Below, piece by piece: positions 33,978-43,271 of a stretch of 64,000 nt of DNA. Every line of letters begins with the position of its first letter. Position 1 is the stretch's first letter. A model generated the notes under the pieces. The model had not been told where the DNA came from and did not search any database. It worked only from the letters and a program-made list of their open reading frames with translations. Source of the stretch: JAABVY01 sp964627935 (GTDB taxonomy: Bacteria > Zixibacteria > MSB-5A5 > JAABVY01); assembly GCA_964627935.1 (NCBI GenBank), contig CAZVLB010000002.1, positions 1-64,000 of the forward strand, read 5' to 3'. The position numbers and the translations under genes are program-made.

Positions 33978-35906
33978 ATGAGAGTAACCAACAAAATGAT
34001 CTCGGATCAGGTTATGGGCAACCTGAGCAAGAATATTGCACGTTTCATGAAGCTGCAGAACCAGATGTCCACGGGGCGCAGGATAAACAAACCCTCGGAT
34101 GATCCGATCGGTACAATCAAAGACCTTTCCTATCGCACGCGCATCTCGGAAATTGAGCAGTTCCAGCGTAATATCTCCGAGGGACGCAACTGGCTTGCGG
34201 CGGTTGATGTTGCCCTGGGTGATGTTACCTCGATGATTTCGCAGGGCAAGGAACTGGCGGTTGCATTGGCCAATGACACATTCGATGCCACGGCCCGTGA
34301 TGGCGCGGCCAGTGAGGCGGAATCGCTTTTCCAGCAGATTCTGCAGTCCGGCAACCTGAGCCAGAGCAGTCGTTATCTTTTCTCTGGTCACCTGACCCGT
34401 ACACAGGCCTTTACATCCTCTGATAAGGGAGTCGTCTATAACGGCGACCAGGGCGAAATCCGCTATGAAATAGAATCTCAGACTTTTGTGAATATAAACA
34501 TCCCCGGCTCGGATCTACTGACCAAGGCATTCCGCACTCTCGGAGAAGACGCCGATTTGAAAGTCGGTATTAACGGCGATACATTGATCGCGGATCTGAA
34601 CAACGGACGGGGACTCAACCTGGCCCATTCATTTGTAGTAACCGACAACAACCTGAACACATCGGTGACCGTGACGATTCCGGGCGGCACAACGGATGTC
34701 AATGCTGTGATCACTGAAGTCAACAATCAGCTCACAGCCGGAGGCATTGATAATGTAACAATCGGCCTGGGGGATGAGGGCAATAACCTCAAGCTTACAG
34801 CAACCGATAAACCGGATATTACCCTGGATACGCCCTTGAGCAATATCAACCAGGGCATGGGACTGGGAATTGGTGAAAAGAAAATCCTGGTTCATAATAT
34901 TGATCATTCCATCGAGGTAACAGTCGATTTGAGCTCTGCCACAACTGTCGGCGATGTTATCAATGAGATAAATAATACATTGACAGGCGCCGGGATAAAT
35001 AATGTCACCGCCAGCCTCAATCCGGGCGGCACCGCAATTGATATCGAGGATACCAATGGTGTTCCTCTCGGTTTAAGCGTGGCAGAGATAAATACAGCCT
35101 CAAATATTGCAAACCTGCTGGGCATCCAGGGTGACATTGCTCCTCTGCTGACGGGTACAGATTTGAATCCGCAGCCCGATTTCTCGATCACCGAGTCTGC
35201 GCCGGGAGAAACACTGGCGGAGGACCTGGGAATACTCGGCAATATGAATCGCAATCTCGTGGGTGAAGACCTCGATCCCAATATAACATTGACAACCGAG
35301 CTGAGCCTGATGAACAACGGCCTTGGGTACCAATTGGGCGATATCCTGGTAGCCCAGGGGGATGATACCCGGACGCTTGATCTGGCCGGTGCCGGTGTAA
35401 ATACGATCGGTGATTTAATCGATGTCTTCAACAGCAGCGGCCTTGATATTCAGGCCAGTATCAATGAGGATAGAAAAGGCATTCAGGTTGAATCTACCGT
35501 AATCGGCAAAAGCCTTTTGATTCAGGATACCGAGGAATTTGATCCCGCATTCAAGCTTGGAATTGCCGGTTCACCCGACGTCATGGGAAATTTCATATAC
35601 CTGATCGATGCATTACGCAGTAACGATCAGCAGGCTATCTCCGATGTTATTGGCGGTTTCGAGTCCGCCATTGACCATATACTCAATGAACGATCCTCGG
35701 TCGGCGCCAAGATGGTCCGTTTCGAGACCACCGAGTCGCGGCTTCTGGATTATAATGTAGAAGTAACCAAGCTTCTGAGTGAAACAGAAGGGGCTGACAT
35801 AATTAAGCTGGTGGCCGATCTGGCGATGCAGGAAAATGTCTATACCGCGGCCTTGAATTCCGCATCGAAGATCATCCAGCCATCACTTCTGGACTTTATA
35901 AGGTAA
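33978..35906 (+). CDS. flgL: Flagellar hook-associated protein 3 FlgL, enlarged
   Basis: The 642-residue protein has flagellin-like D0/D1 ends (N-terminal NQMSTGRRINKPSDDPIGTI, C-terminal LAMQENVYTAALNSASKIIQ). Typical FlgL has 300-420 residues. The middle contains three flagellin-insertion-like repeats of about 70 residues, around 210-275, 287-355 and 440-500, each with a pattern like NxGxGxxxG ... TIGDLIDVFN. FlgL joins FlgK to flagellin. The ATG follows AGGATAGG. Confidence 0.9.
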   Translation: MRVTNKMISDQVMGNLSKNIARFMKLQNQMSTGRRINKPSDDPIGTIKDLSYRTRISEIEQFQRNISEGRNWLAAVDVALGDVTSMISQGKELAVALANDTFDATARDGAASEAESLFQQILQSGNLSQSSRYLFSGHLTRTQAFTSSDKGVVYNGDQGEIRYEIESQTFVNINIPGSDLLTKAFRTLGEDADLKVGINGDTLIADLNNGRGLNLAHSFVVTDNNLNTSVTVTIPGGTTDVNAVITEVNNQLTAGGIDNVTIGLGDEGNNLKLTATDKPDITLDTPLSNINQGMGLGIGEKKILVHNIDHSIEVTVDLSSATTVGDVINEINNTLTGAGINNVTASLNPGGTAIDIEDTNGVPLGLSVAEINTASNIANLLGIQGDIAPLLTGTDLNPQPDFSITESAPGETLAEDLGILGNMNRNLVGEDLDPNITLTTELSLMNNGLGYQLGDILVAQGDDTRTLDLAGAGVNTIGDLIDVFNSSGLDIQASINEDRKGIQVESTVIGKSLLIQDTEEFDPAFKLGIAGSPDVMGNFIYLIDALRSNDQQAISDVIGGFESAIDHILNERSSVGAKMVRFETTESRLLDYNVEVTKLLSETEGADIIKLVADLAMQENVYTAALNSASKIIQPSLLDFIR

Positions 35907-35912
35907 GGTATT

Positions 35913-36392
35913 ATGAAGATCGCTACTTTCAGATTCGGGGAATTGGATATTCCCGACGACAACATCATCAAATTTCCAAAGGGGATAATCGGATTCGAGC
36001 AGTTTAAAAAATACGTGCTCCTGGAACGTGAGGATTCCGATCCGTTTTGCTGGCTTCAGTCACTGGAAGATCCCAACCTTGCTTTCGTGGTGGCAAACCC
36101 GGTCATATTCTTCAAGAATTACAAGATCGAAGTCCATTTCAAAGAGCTCGAGGATATCCAGGTCAAATCACTCGACCACATAGAGACCTATGCCATCGTG
36201 ACTATCCCGGAGGATATTTCACGCATGTCTATTAATCTTTTGGGACCACTGGTTATCAATCTTGAGAACAAGCATGGCAAACAGGTTGTGCTGGTCAACA
36301 GCACCTACACGATTCAGCATTTTATCATGGATGAGCTTTCCAAGAAGACCGGATCGCAGAAGAAGAATAAATCCCTGGCTGTACAGATTTAA
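35913..36392 (+). CDS. fliW: Flagellar assembly factor FliW
   Basis: The 159-residue product has the FliW signatures IKFPKGIIGFEQFKKYVLL near residue 20 and DPFCWLQSLEDPNLAFVV near 45. In Bacillus and other bacteria FliW binds either flagellin or CsrA and so relieves CsrA repression of flagellin translation. Genes for all three partners are in this window. flgL ends six bases upstream. Confidence 0.95.
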   Translation: MKIATFRFGELDIPDDNIIKFPKGIIGFEQFKKYVLLEREDSDPFCWLQSLEDPNLAFVVANPVIFFKNYKIEVHFKELEDIQVKSLDHIETYAIVTIPEDISRMSINLLGPLVINLENKHGKQVVLVNSTYTIQHFIMDELSKKTGSQKKNKSLAVQI

Positions 36393-36400
36393 TATACCCG

Positions 36401-37144
36401 ATGCAGATTGCGGACACGACATACAGGCCGATCAGCTATCATGGTCATGGTATGATCGAAAAGGCCTCGAGCCACAATGCCATCGCTCATGTAATCAACC
36501 ATGAACTCCGTCATCTGCAGCAGTATCGCGCACGGGCGATGTACAGCGGCAAAGAGGTTGTCCATGAGAACATAACAGTAGTATATAAATTTGTTGATGG
36601 AAAAATCATTCCAGTCAAAGGAAAAGCAGAAGCGGTAATCGCTGAAAAAGAGAAGCCGCAAAAACACATGCAGGATAATGAACCTGAATCCGAATCACAG
36701 CCCTGCAATGAAAAATCAATCGACAGCGCGAGTGATCCGGAAAAGAGATTGAATCAGATCGAGAATAAAATAACGAAGAACCTGGAACGGACCGAAAACA
36801 AGCTCTCCGGAAAAGGCCTTTCTGTGCCGGATGATCATGAGATCCCCGGCCTTGAAAGCAAGCTGAGAATGCTTAAGCAGGCATTGCAAAAAGTCGAGGG
36901 ACTCAAAGCAAAGATGCATATGGATAAACTTAATCAGGCACATGAAGAAATTCTGGGCGGACTTTCGGATAAGGGCAGTTCAGACGAGGGACTGCTTGAG
37001 TCGATCCTGGGATTAAAGGTGGGAGAGTCTGGTTCGGATAATGGGAATGAATTGGCATTTGCAGCAAACCAGCAGGATAACAGCAATAGGAATCTGGGAT
37101 ATCTGGCCGGATTGATGTCGCTCTCCACCGGATGGATAGCATGA
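36401..37144 (+). CDS. HExxH-containing protein, possibly SprA-related
   Basis: I do not recognise a named family with confidence. Residues 34-38 read HELRH, an HExxH zinc-protease motif, preceded by SSHNAIAHVIN. Later VYKFVDGKIIPVKGKAEAV resembles the 'Y..GPDGK.Y.VGGE' stretch of the SprA-related/CJM1_0395 putative metalloproteases. The rest (about 90-247) is low-complexity, Glu/Lys/Ser-rich and probably coiled. There is no signal peptide. It is the last gene of the flg operon after fliW (eight-base gap). A link to flagella is inferred from position. Confidence 0.75.
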   Translation: MQIADTTYRPISYHGHGMIEKASSHNAIAHVINHELRHLQQYRARAMYSGKEVVHENITVVYKFVDGKIIPVKGKAEAVIAEKEKPQKHMQDNEPESESQPCNEKSIDSASDPEKRLNQIENKITKNLERTENKLSGKGLSVPDDHEIPGLESKLRMLKQALQKVEGLKAKMHMDKLNQAHEEILGGLSDKGSSDEGLLESILGLKVGESGSDNGNELAFAANQQDNSNRNLGYLAGLMSLSTGWIA

Positions 37145-37186
37145 ATGAATTCTATGGTCAGATCAAATCTATAGGAAGTTTTATGT

Positions 37187-39637
37187 ATGGAGACAGCAAA
37201 AATTATCGAACTTCAGACGAGGCTTGAGGAAACTCCGGACAATCCGGAACTGCTTTTAGAACTTGCCAACAACTATATAGCCGAAAAAGAATATAGTGAG
37301 GCTCTTCCGCTTCTGGAAAGGGCCTACGAACTTGGGCCGAATCATCCTGCTCTGGCGACAAATATCGGGGCGGTGGCGATTCAGCTTGATGATGCAGAGA
37401 AAGCCCTGAAATATTTCCAGCAGGCAGTCGACCTGGCGCCCAAGTCAGTCGATTCATTACATAATCTGGGCCTTTTGTATACTTCGCTAGATGAGCTGGA
37501 AAAGGCCCGCGGGATTTTTGAACGGATTATAGAAATTGATCCTGAGAATGCGCAGGCTCATGGCGACCTGGCGGTGATCCTGGGATATTGCAAAGAAAAC
37601 GAAAAGGCCAAAGCACACTTTCAAAAGTCCCTGGAGCTGAGCCCGTTTTTTGAGCGGGGCCTCAGAAATTATCTTGAATTCTGTCTCAATACCCGTGATT
37701 TCAAAGCCGGCTTCGAGGCGGCTGATAATCATCTTAGACTGAATCCGATCGACCAGGAGACGGCACGCTGGCGCAGCAGATTTGAGAGTCTTCTGAGTAA
37801 TCCCGAGCAGGCCCGTGATATCGATAAAATGGCCGGCGAGTTGCATAGTGGCTCCGAAATTCAGCCTCTGAAAATCGTGGGCATAAATAACCGGGCAGGA
37901 AATGGTCATCATGTATTCAATTATCTGGCCCGCCGTCACGATGTAAAGCTGTTTCGCGGAAAGACAATAGATGAAATGCGTCGTGTTATGAACTGGGCCG
38001 AACTGGCCATATTCGAGGGCTGTGATCAGTACCTGATGGAAGCCTCATATTTGCCCGGATTCAGCAAAATAATCTGCCGTATGAATGAGCATGATATCTT
38101 TTCATCCTTTACGCAGAGCGTTGAATGGTCCCGTGTGGAGTGTCTGATTATGCCCAGTGAACAGATTTCAAGGGTGTTCAGGGAACTCAATCCGGCAATT
38201 AAAGTGCCCCATGAGATTATCCACGCCGGAATTGATACATCAAAATTCCGCCTGGACCCCGATCGCCCGTGGGGAAAAAGTGTATGTGCCCTTGAAAATA
38301 CGGTTTTTCGCCAGGACCCGGGACTTTTACTGCAATGCTTTAAGGCGCTGCAGGATATCGATAGTGAATTCAGGTTTTTCCTGGCCGGAGCGTGGCATGA
38401 CCCGCGCGTGGGACAGTATATCCAGTCGATGGCCAAAAAGATTAATCTGGCAATCGAATTTGATGATTATCCCGAGGATTTGACACAATATTTCAAAGAT
38501 AAAGATTTTGTAATTTCAACATCGACATTCGAGTCGATCCATGAATCAACCGCGCAAGGGATGGCCTGCGGGCTGGTACCATTGGTACACGACTGGCCGG
38601 GTGCCGACGAGGTTTATCCGCAGAGATTCAGGTTCCGTACGCCACAGGAATGCGCGGCGATTGCCAGATCATACGCCGATCAGGATCGACATGCCGTGGC
38701 CCGGGACTGCCGTACTCATGTGATGAAAAACCTGTCATTGAACAACAGCCTGTTCAAGATTGAACATCTGGCTGTGAATACGGTCAAAAGCCCCAAATCA
38801 AACTCGCAGGCCGAATGCTGTCACGGTTTGATTCCATCGGGCACTGATAAAACAGAAGAAAGCTTCGGACGGGTCAGTGTAGTTATTCCGCTTGAAACGG
38901 ATAATGTCGCTCTTGTGGAAACATTGCAAAGCCTCGGCAATCAAAATTATGCTGATCTGGAAGTTGTGCTTACCTTGCAGGATGATACTCAGCCTCCGCA
39001 CATTGATCAGGAACTCGGTTTCGAGATGAAGATAGTCGAATCAGGCAGGGAATCATATCTGTCGGCGCTGAATCAGGCAATCGAAGCGTGCAATGGTAAA
39101 TATATTGCTTTTATGAAGCCGGGTGATATTACCATTCCGGAATCGATACACAGAATGGCAAAATATCTGAACTCCAATTCAGAATGCGGGATGGTGTATG
39201 GCGACTATTATCTGGTTGATGAGAACTGGAATATAGCAGATCGCGGAAGAATGGCGGCCCCGCAGCCCTCGATGCTGGGCGAGGTGCTCTTTCATAATAA
39301 TCCGATAAAATTCAGCACCGTGATGGTGCCCAGAAGCGCCATCGGCAGGGCCGGTGGTTTTGCTGATGTCTGTTCAATACCGATCAAACGGATTTTCGAA
39401 TGCGCGCTCTGGCACAAGATAGCCAGTTTGTACAAGGTTGCGTTCATGCATACTCCGCTGGTGTATATCAAAGCTGATCGAGATGAAATCGCTGATCACG
39501 AGGAGTATTATGCTAACTGGAAGGAATATCAGGAACATATAAGCCGGTGGCAGCCGGATGAACATAAAGAATCAGATAAACACGAGAAAGAGGCTCCTGA
39601 AGAGCAGGAGTTCAAGAGCTTCAGGCTCACACCATAG
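37187..39637 (+). CDS. TPR-glycosyltransferase with two GT domains
   Basis: The 816-residue protein has three regions. Residues 1-190 are TPR repeats (units like EKALKYFQQAVDLAPKS). Residues about 225-530 are a GT-B type (GT4-like) domain with FVISTSTFESIHESTAQGMA near 442. Residues about 565-800 are a GT-A (GT2-like) domain starting GRVSVVIPLETDNVALVETL, with CGMVYGDYYLVDE near 665. Two glycosyltransferase domains in one protein suggest a polymerase or tandem-linkage enzyme. Substrate unknown; flagellin is inferred from context. Confidence 0.85.
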   Translation: METAKIIELQTRLEETPDNPELLLELANNYIAEKEYSEALPLLERAYELGPNHPALATNIGAVAIQLDDAEKALKYFQQAVDLAPKSVDSLHNLGLLYTSLDELEKARGIFERIIEIDPENAQAHGDLAVILGYCKENEKAKAHFQKSLELSPFFERGLRNYLEFCLNTRDFKAGFEAADNHLRLNPIDQETARWRSRFESLLSNPEQARDIDKMAGELHSGSEIQPLKIVGINNRAGNGHHVFNYLARRHDVKLFRGKTIDEMRRVMNWAELAIFEGCDQYLMEASYLPGFSKIICRMNEHDIFSSFTQSVEWSRVECLIMPSEQISRVFRELNPAIKVPHEIIHAGIDTSKFRLDPDRPWGKSVCALENTVFRQDPGLLLQCFKALQDIDSEFRFFLAGAWHDPRVGQYIQSMAKKINLAIEFDDYPEDLTQYFKDKDFVISTSTFESIHESTAQGMACGLVPLVHDWPGADEVYPQRFRFRTPQECAAIARSYADQDRHAVARDCRTHVMKNLSLNNSLFKIEHLAVNTVKSPKSNSQAECCHGLIPSGTDKTEESFGRVSVVIPLETDNVALVETLQSLGNQNYADLEVVLTLQDDTQPPHIDQELGFEMKIVESGRESYLSALNQAIEACNGKYIAFMKPGDITIPESIHRMAKYLNSNSECGMVYGDYYLVDENWNIADRGRMAAPQPSMLGEVLFHNNPIKFSTVMVPRSAIGRAGGFADVCSIPIKRIFECALWHKIASLYKVAFMHTPLVYIKADRDEIADHEEYYANWKEYQEHISRWQPDEHKESDKHEKEAPEEQEFKSFRLTP

Positions 39638-39676
39638 ATGATCATTAATTCTCATTTTTGATAAGAGGATTGTAAG

Positions 39677-42373
39677 ATGGCCAGCAAGAAAAGACCAGGC
39701 AGCAAGAAGACCAAACAGCGCAGGAACCGGCAGGGCAAAAGCAAACGTTTCAATGGACGTCCGGCGGTTTCGATGGATGCGAATCAGAATATAACCACTA
39801 TTCTGGAACGGGCTCATAAGCTTCTGGATAAAGGCAAAAATGAACAGGCTGCAGCCGAGGTCGATATGCTTCTGGACAGCCTCGATCATAAATCACACAG
39901 GCTTCCCTATCTGTATGCATTGCGAATTCAGGGATTTTCCCTCGCTCAATCGGGCAAGTTTGAGGAAGCCGTTAAAGTTGCGCAGAAGGCGCTCGAGCTG
40001 GATGAGAACTACCCGGATTTTAACTACCTGGCGGCATATTCATATATTCCGCTGGGCGAATTTGAATTGGCCGAGACATATGCCCGCAGATTTATCGATG
40101 TTGTCGAGGGCAAGGTTACGGCGGGTAAAGAGGCTAAAAAACTCTCGGATTCATCCGACAAACTCTCGCTGGTATATAATTATCTCGGGGTAGCGCTCAG
40201 GGAAATGGGTCGCCATGATGAAGCCTGCCAGGCTTTTGAGAGTGCATTAAACCAGAATGGCAAAAGCGTTGATGCGTATCTGAATTATGCCAAACTGCTG
40301 CATGGCCTCAAGCGTGACAATGATGCAGCTGCTGTGCTTAAGAAGGCTGTGAAAGCCGGAGTAGAAACTCCCGAAATCAAGATGCTCTTAAACAGCTATA
40401 AGCCTCATCCCGAGGTTTCGGTCTGCATGATTGTCAAGAATGAGGAGAAATTTCTCGACAACTGCCTGAATTCGGTTAAGGCCCTGGCGGATGAAATCAT
40501 CATAGTCGATACCGGTTCGACTGACCGTACGGTCGAGATCGCCCGCAGTCATGGCGCCAAGGTCTATTTTCATGAATGGGAAAATGATTTCTCCAAGGCG
40601 CGAAACTATTCGCTGAGCTATGCCACAAAGGAATGGATTTTTGTAATCGATGCTGACGAAGAGCTTTATCAGGAAGATATCCCATCGCTCAAGAATGCCC
40701 TGACGCAGGACAGATATAATGTCATTTCGATCAATGTCTACAATCTGACTCCCGAGGGGCGTGAGGATGTAGCCACATTTTTGCCCTCAATCAGGCTCTT
40801 TCGTCGCAAAGTCGGCGCGCTGTATGATGGCATCGTTCATAATCAATTGACTTTCAATGCCGAGCGTGAAGTCATCCTGAGGCTGGGCGTCAGGCTCAAA
40901 CATTATGGCTATGGTCTGGATGCGGAAAGCATGAAACGCAAGCATGAGCGTTCCCGCAAGCTCCTGGAAGAGCAGATCAGCGAGAATCCCGACAATGCTT
41001 TTGCGCATTTCAACCTGGCCCAGCTCTATCGTGGTATGACTGATCGTCCCATGGTAGAAACGGCCTCGAAAGTTATTGAACATGCCCAACGGGCGATAGA
41101 ACTTACCAGCCCGGATGATCGCAGTGAGCGTGGTGTGCACCTGATGGCTCATCATCAGGTCGCCTCGGCCCATATGTATCTGGAAGATTTTGAAAACTCG
41201 CTGGAATACTGCAAAAGGGCTCTTAAGCTTAAGCCGGATTATATCGATCCATTGATGACCATGGGGCAGGTATATGGCTTCATGCATGATTATGACAACG
41301 CGGCCAAATACTTCAACAGATATCTGGATATACTGGAAAATTACGATGAAAGCGGTGAAACCGATCAGATTATTTTCCTCTATGTCAAGAGTAAATATAT
41401 GGCCTATTACGGCCTGGGCCTGATCAGCGAGGAACATGGCAAAAATGATGAGGCTATCGACTGGTTCAACAAAGCCATTGAGCTTTTTCCGGGATATATC
41501 GATTCCCATTTCAGGGCCGGGCGCCTGCTATACAACAAGGGCATGCTTAAGGAAGCTCTTGATCATCTGAAAAAGGAAATAGAATATTCGCCAAAAAATT
41601 GGTCGGCTCATTTCATTATGGGTGAAATATATCGCCGTAATGAAGAATACAATAAGGCCGAGCAGTCATTTTTGAAAGCCTATGAACTGCAGAGCAACGA
41701 TGTTCATGTATTATATTCACTCAGCAAATTGTATTTCAGCCGCAATGAAACCGATCGTGCATTCGATTATCTGCAAAAGCTGAAAGAAGCCGATCCCAAT
41801 TTCGTTGAAGCTCATCGTTTGATGGGTGACATACATTTCGGCGCCGGGCAATATAAGGAGGCCGTGGCGGCTTATACCAATTTCGTAATGCGCAAGCAGG
41901 GTGATGTGGAGGTCTGGAATAATCTGGCCAATGCTCATCTCAAACTCGATGAATATGAGCAAGCCAGGGAATATTATCAGAAGGCGCTCGAGGTGGACAG
42001 CACATTCGGACTGGCTCATCGCAACCTGGCGGTCTGCCTGTTCAAAATGAATGATTATGAGGGCGCGGAACGAATTATCAGTGATTACCTCAAGCTTGTT
42101 CCCGATGATCTCAGCCTGACACTATTGGCGGGTGATATTGCCTCCAAACTGGATAAGGTCGATGATGCCTTAAATTACTATGAACATGCTGTAAAAATGA
42201 ATCCGGATTCCCCCGAAATCGTCACCAGCCTGGCGGATTGCTACTATCGAGGCGGATTCTATGCAGCGGCCCGTATGGGATATCATCAGGCACTTAAAAT
42301 CGATCCTAATCACGAAGCCGCAAGGGCCAAACTGGAAGAAATCGATGCAATTCTCGGAAACCGGCAACAATAA
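39677..42373 (+). CDS. TPR-GT2-TPR glycosyltransferase
   Basis: The 898-residue protein begins with a strongly basic stretch (about 1-35), then TPRs to about 240. A GT2 domain follows with HPEVSVCMIVKNEEKFLDNC near 238-257, VDTGSTDRTVEIARSHGAKV near 277 and IDADEEL near 323 (DxD-type motif). About 400 residues of TPR repeats complete the protein (units like AEQSFLKAYELQSNDVHVLY). TPRs usually bind proteins, so the target may be a protein such as flagellin. The end overlaps the following gene by 29 bases. Confidence 0.87.
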   Translation: MASKKRPGSKKTKQRRNRQGKSKRFNGRPAVSMDANQNITTILERAHKLLDKGKNEQAAAEVDMLLDSLDHKSHRLPYLYALRIQGFSLAQSGKFEEAVKVAQKALELDENYPDFNYLAAYSYIPLGEFELAETYARRFIDVVEGKVTAGKEAKKLSDSSDKLSLVYNYLGVALREMGRHDEACQAFESALNQNGKSVDAYLNYAKLLHGLKRDNDAAAVLKKAVKAGVETPEIKMLLNSYKPHPEVSVCMIVKNEEKFLDNCLNSVKALADEIIIVDTGSTDRTVEIARSHGAKVYFHEWENDFSKARNYSLSYATKEWIFVIDADEELYQEDIPSLKNALTQDRYNVISINVYNLTPEGREDVATFLPSIRLFRRKVGALYDGIVHNQLTFNAEREVILRLGVRLKHYGYGLDAESMKRKHERSRKLLEEQISENPDNAFAHFNLAQLYRGMTDRPMVETASKVIEHAQRAIELTSPDDRSERGVHLMAHHQVASAHMYLEDFENSLEYCKRALKLKPDYIDPLMTMGQVYGFMHDYDNAAKYFNRYLDILENYDESGETDQIIFLYVKSKYMAYYGLGLISEEHGKNDEAIDWFNKAIELFPGYIDSHFRAGRLLYNKGMLKEALDHLKKEIEYSPKNWSAHFIMGEIYRRNEEYNKAEQSFLKAYELQSNDVHVLYSLSKLYFSRNETDRAFDYLQKLKEADPNFVEAHRLMGDIHFGAGQYKEAVAAYTNFVMRKQGDVEVWNNLANAHLKLDEYEQAREYYQKALEVDSTFGLAHRNLAVCLFKMNDYEGAERIISDYLKLVPDDLSLTLLAGDIASKLDKVDDALNYYEHAVKMNPDSPEIVTSLADCYYRGGFYAAARMGYHQALKIDPNHEAARAKLEEIDAILGNRQQ

Positions 42374-43238
42374 AAAATGGTCACTGATTACAGTTTTGAT
42401 TCTGGTTCTATGTACTGTATCAATGCTGGGTGCCCAAAACAGGGTGCTGGTCGTGACATCGGGCCCGGATATGATCGAGGGACAGTATCGTATCGACAGT
42501 ATCTGTTCCGAGATTTCATTTTTTGCCGATCACGTTTTCAGTTTTCCTGCAGAACTTGACGTGTTTGATTATTCTGTTGTGGTATTGAATAATTATGATG
42601 ACTCTAACTGTGCTGTTATAGAGGATTACCTGAGCAGGGGAGGATGCCTGATATTGACCGGTCCGGCTCCCAATGACCTGATGATGAAATGCGGAACCTC
42701 GGTTGATGTTCGCGCATGGTTTGGTTTTGATTACTATATCAATGCCTCGGGAGAGTTGACCGCGAGCATGAACCTCGAACAGATCGGCATAGAACAGGAC
42801 TCTCTGCTTGACCGTACACCCTGCGGCTATAGCTTCGGGGCCCTGGCCTACCCACGCGAGGGATCAGAGATTTTGGCCGAATGGATTTGTCCTCTGGATG
42901 GCCATAAGGGAGCGGCGATTACGCACAATGAATTTAGTGATGCAAATGTGTTTTATTTCTCCAGGCCGCTTTCAGCGATTCGTTCACGTGCCATGTTTGC
43001 GTGGGCGCTGGATAATGGCGTTGAATATCGCTGGGGGGATGTAGACCTCTCCGGAGCAGTGAATATTACGGATGCGGTTTATTTGATAAAATATATTTTT
43101 GAACATGGGAATGCGCCGCAGATGGTCAATGCCGCTGATGCCAACGGCGACGGTATGATTAATGTCAGCGATGCGTCGTTTATTATTGGATATATCTTTC
43201 AGGGAGGCGATCCGCCCCGTGCGGGACGGGTTGAGTAA
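42345..43238 (+). CDS. Secreted protein with C-terminal dockerin-like repeat
   Basis: ATG at 42345 gives 297 residues, starting with a signal peptide (KKWSLITVLILVLCTVSMLGAQ). The frame is open further upstream, but that start would lie inside the preceding gene. The middle (about 25-225) has an FDYSVVVLNNYDDSN segment of unknown function. Residues about 233-290 are a two-part dockerin-like repeat with calcium-loop motifs: DLSGAVNITDAVYLIKYIF and DANGDGMINVSDASFIIGYI. The start overlaps the end of the preceding GT gene by 29 bases. Dockerins bind cohesins, and none is present here. Confidence 0.8.
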   Translation: MQFSETGNNKKWSLITVLILVLCTVSMLGAQNRVLVVTSGPDMIEGQYRIDSICSEISFFADHVFSFPAELDVFDYSVVVLNNYDDSNCAVIEDYLSRGGCLILTGPAPNDLMMKCGTSVDVRAWFGFDYYINASGELTASMNLEQIGIEQDSLLDRTPCGYSFGALAYPREGSEILAEWICPLDGHKGAAITHNEFSDANVFYFSRPLSAIRSRAMFAWALDNGVEYRWGDVDLSGAVNITDAVYLIKYIFEHGNAPQMVNAADANGDGMINVSDASFIIGYIFQGGDPPRAGRVE

Positions 43239-43271
43239 ATCGGAATGGATTATGATCAACAGGAGTATCAG

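Noticed and set aside
41717..42019. Minus-strand frames within the TPR-glycosyltransferases
   Set aside because: Typical antisense shadows of TPR coding sequence.
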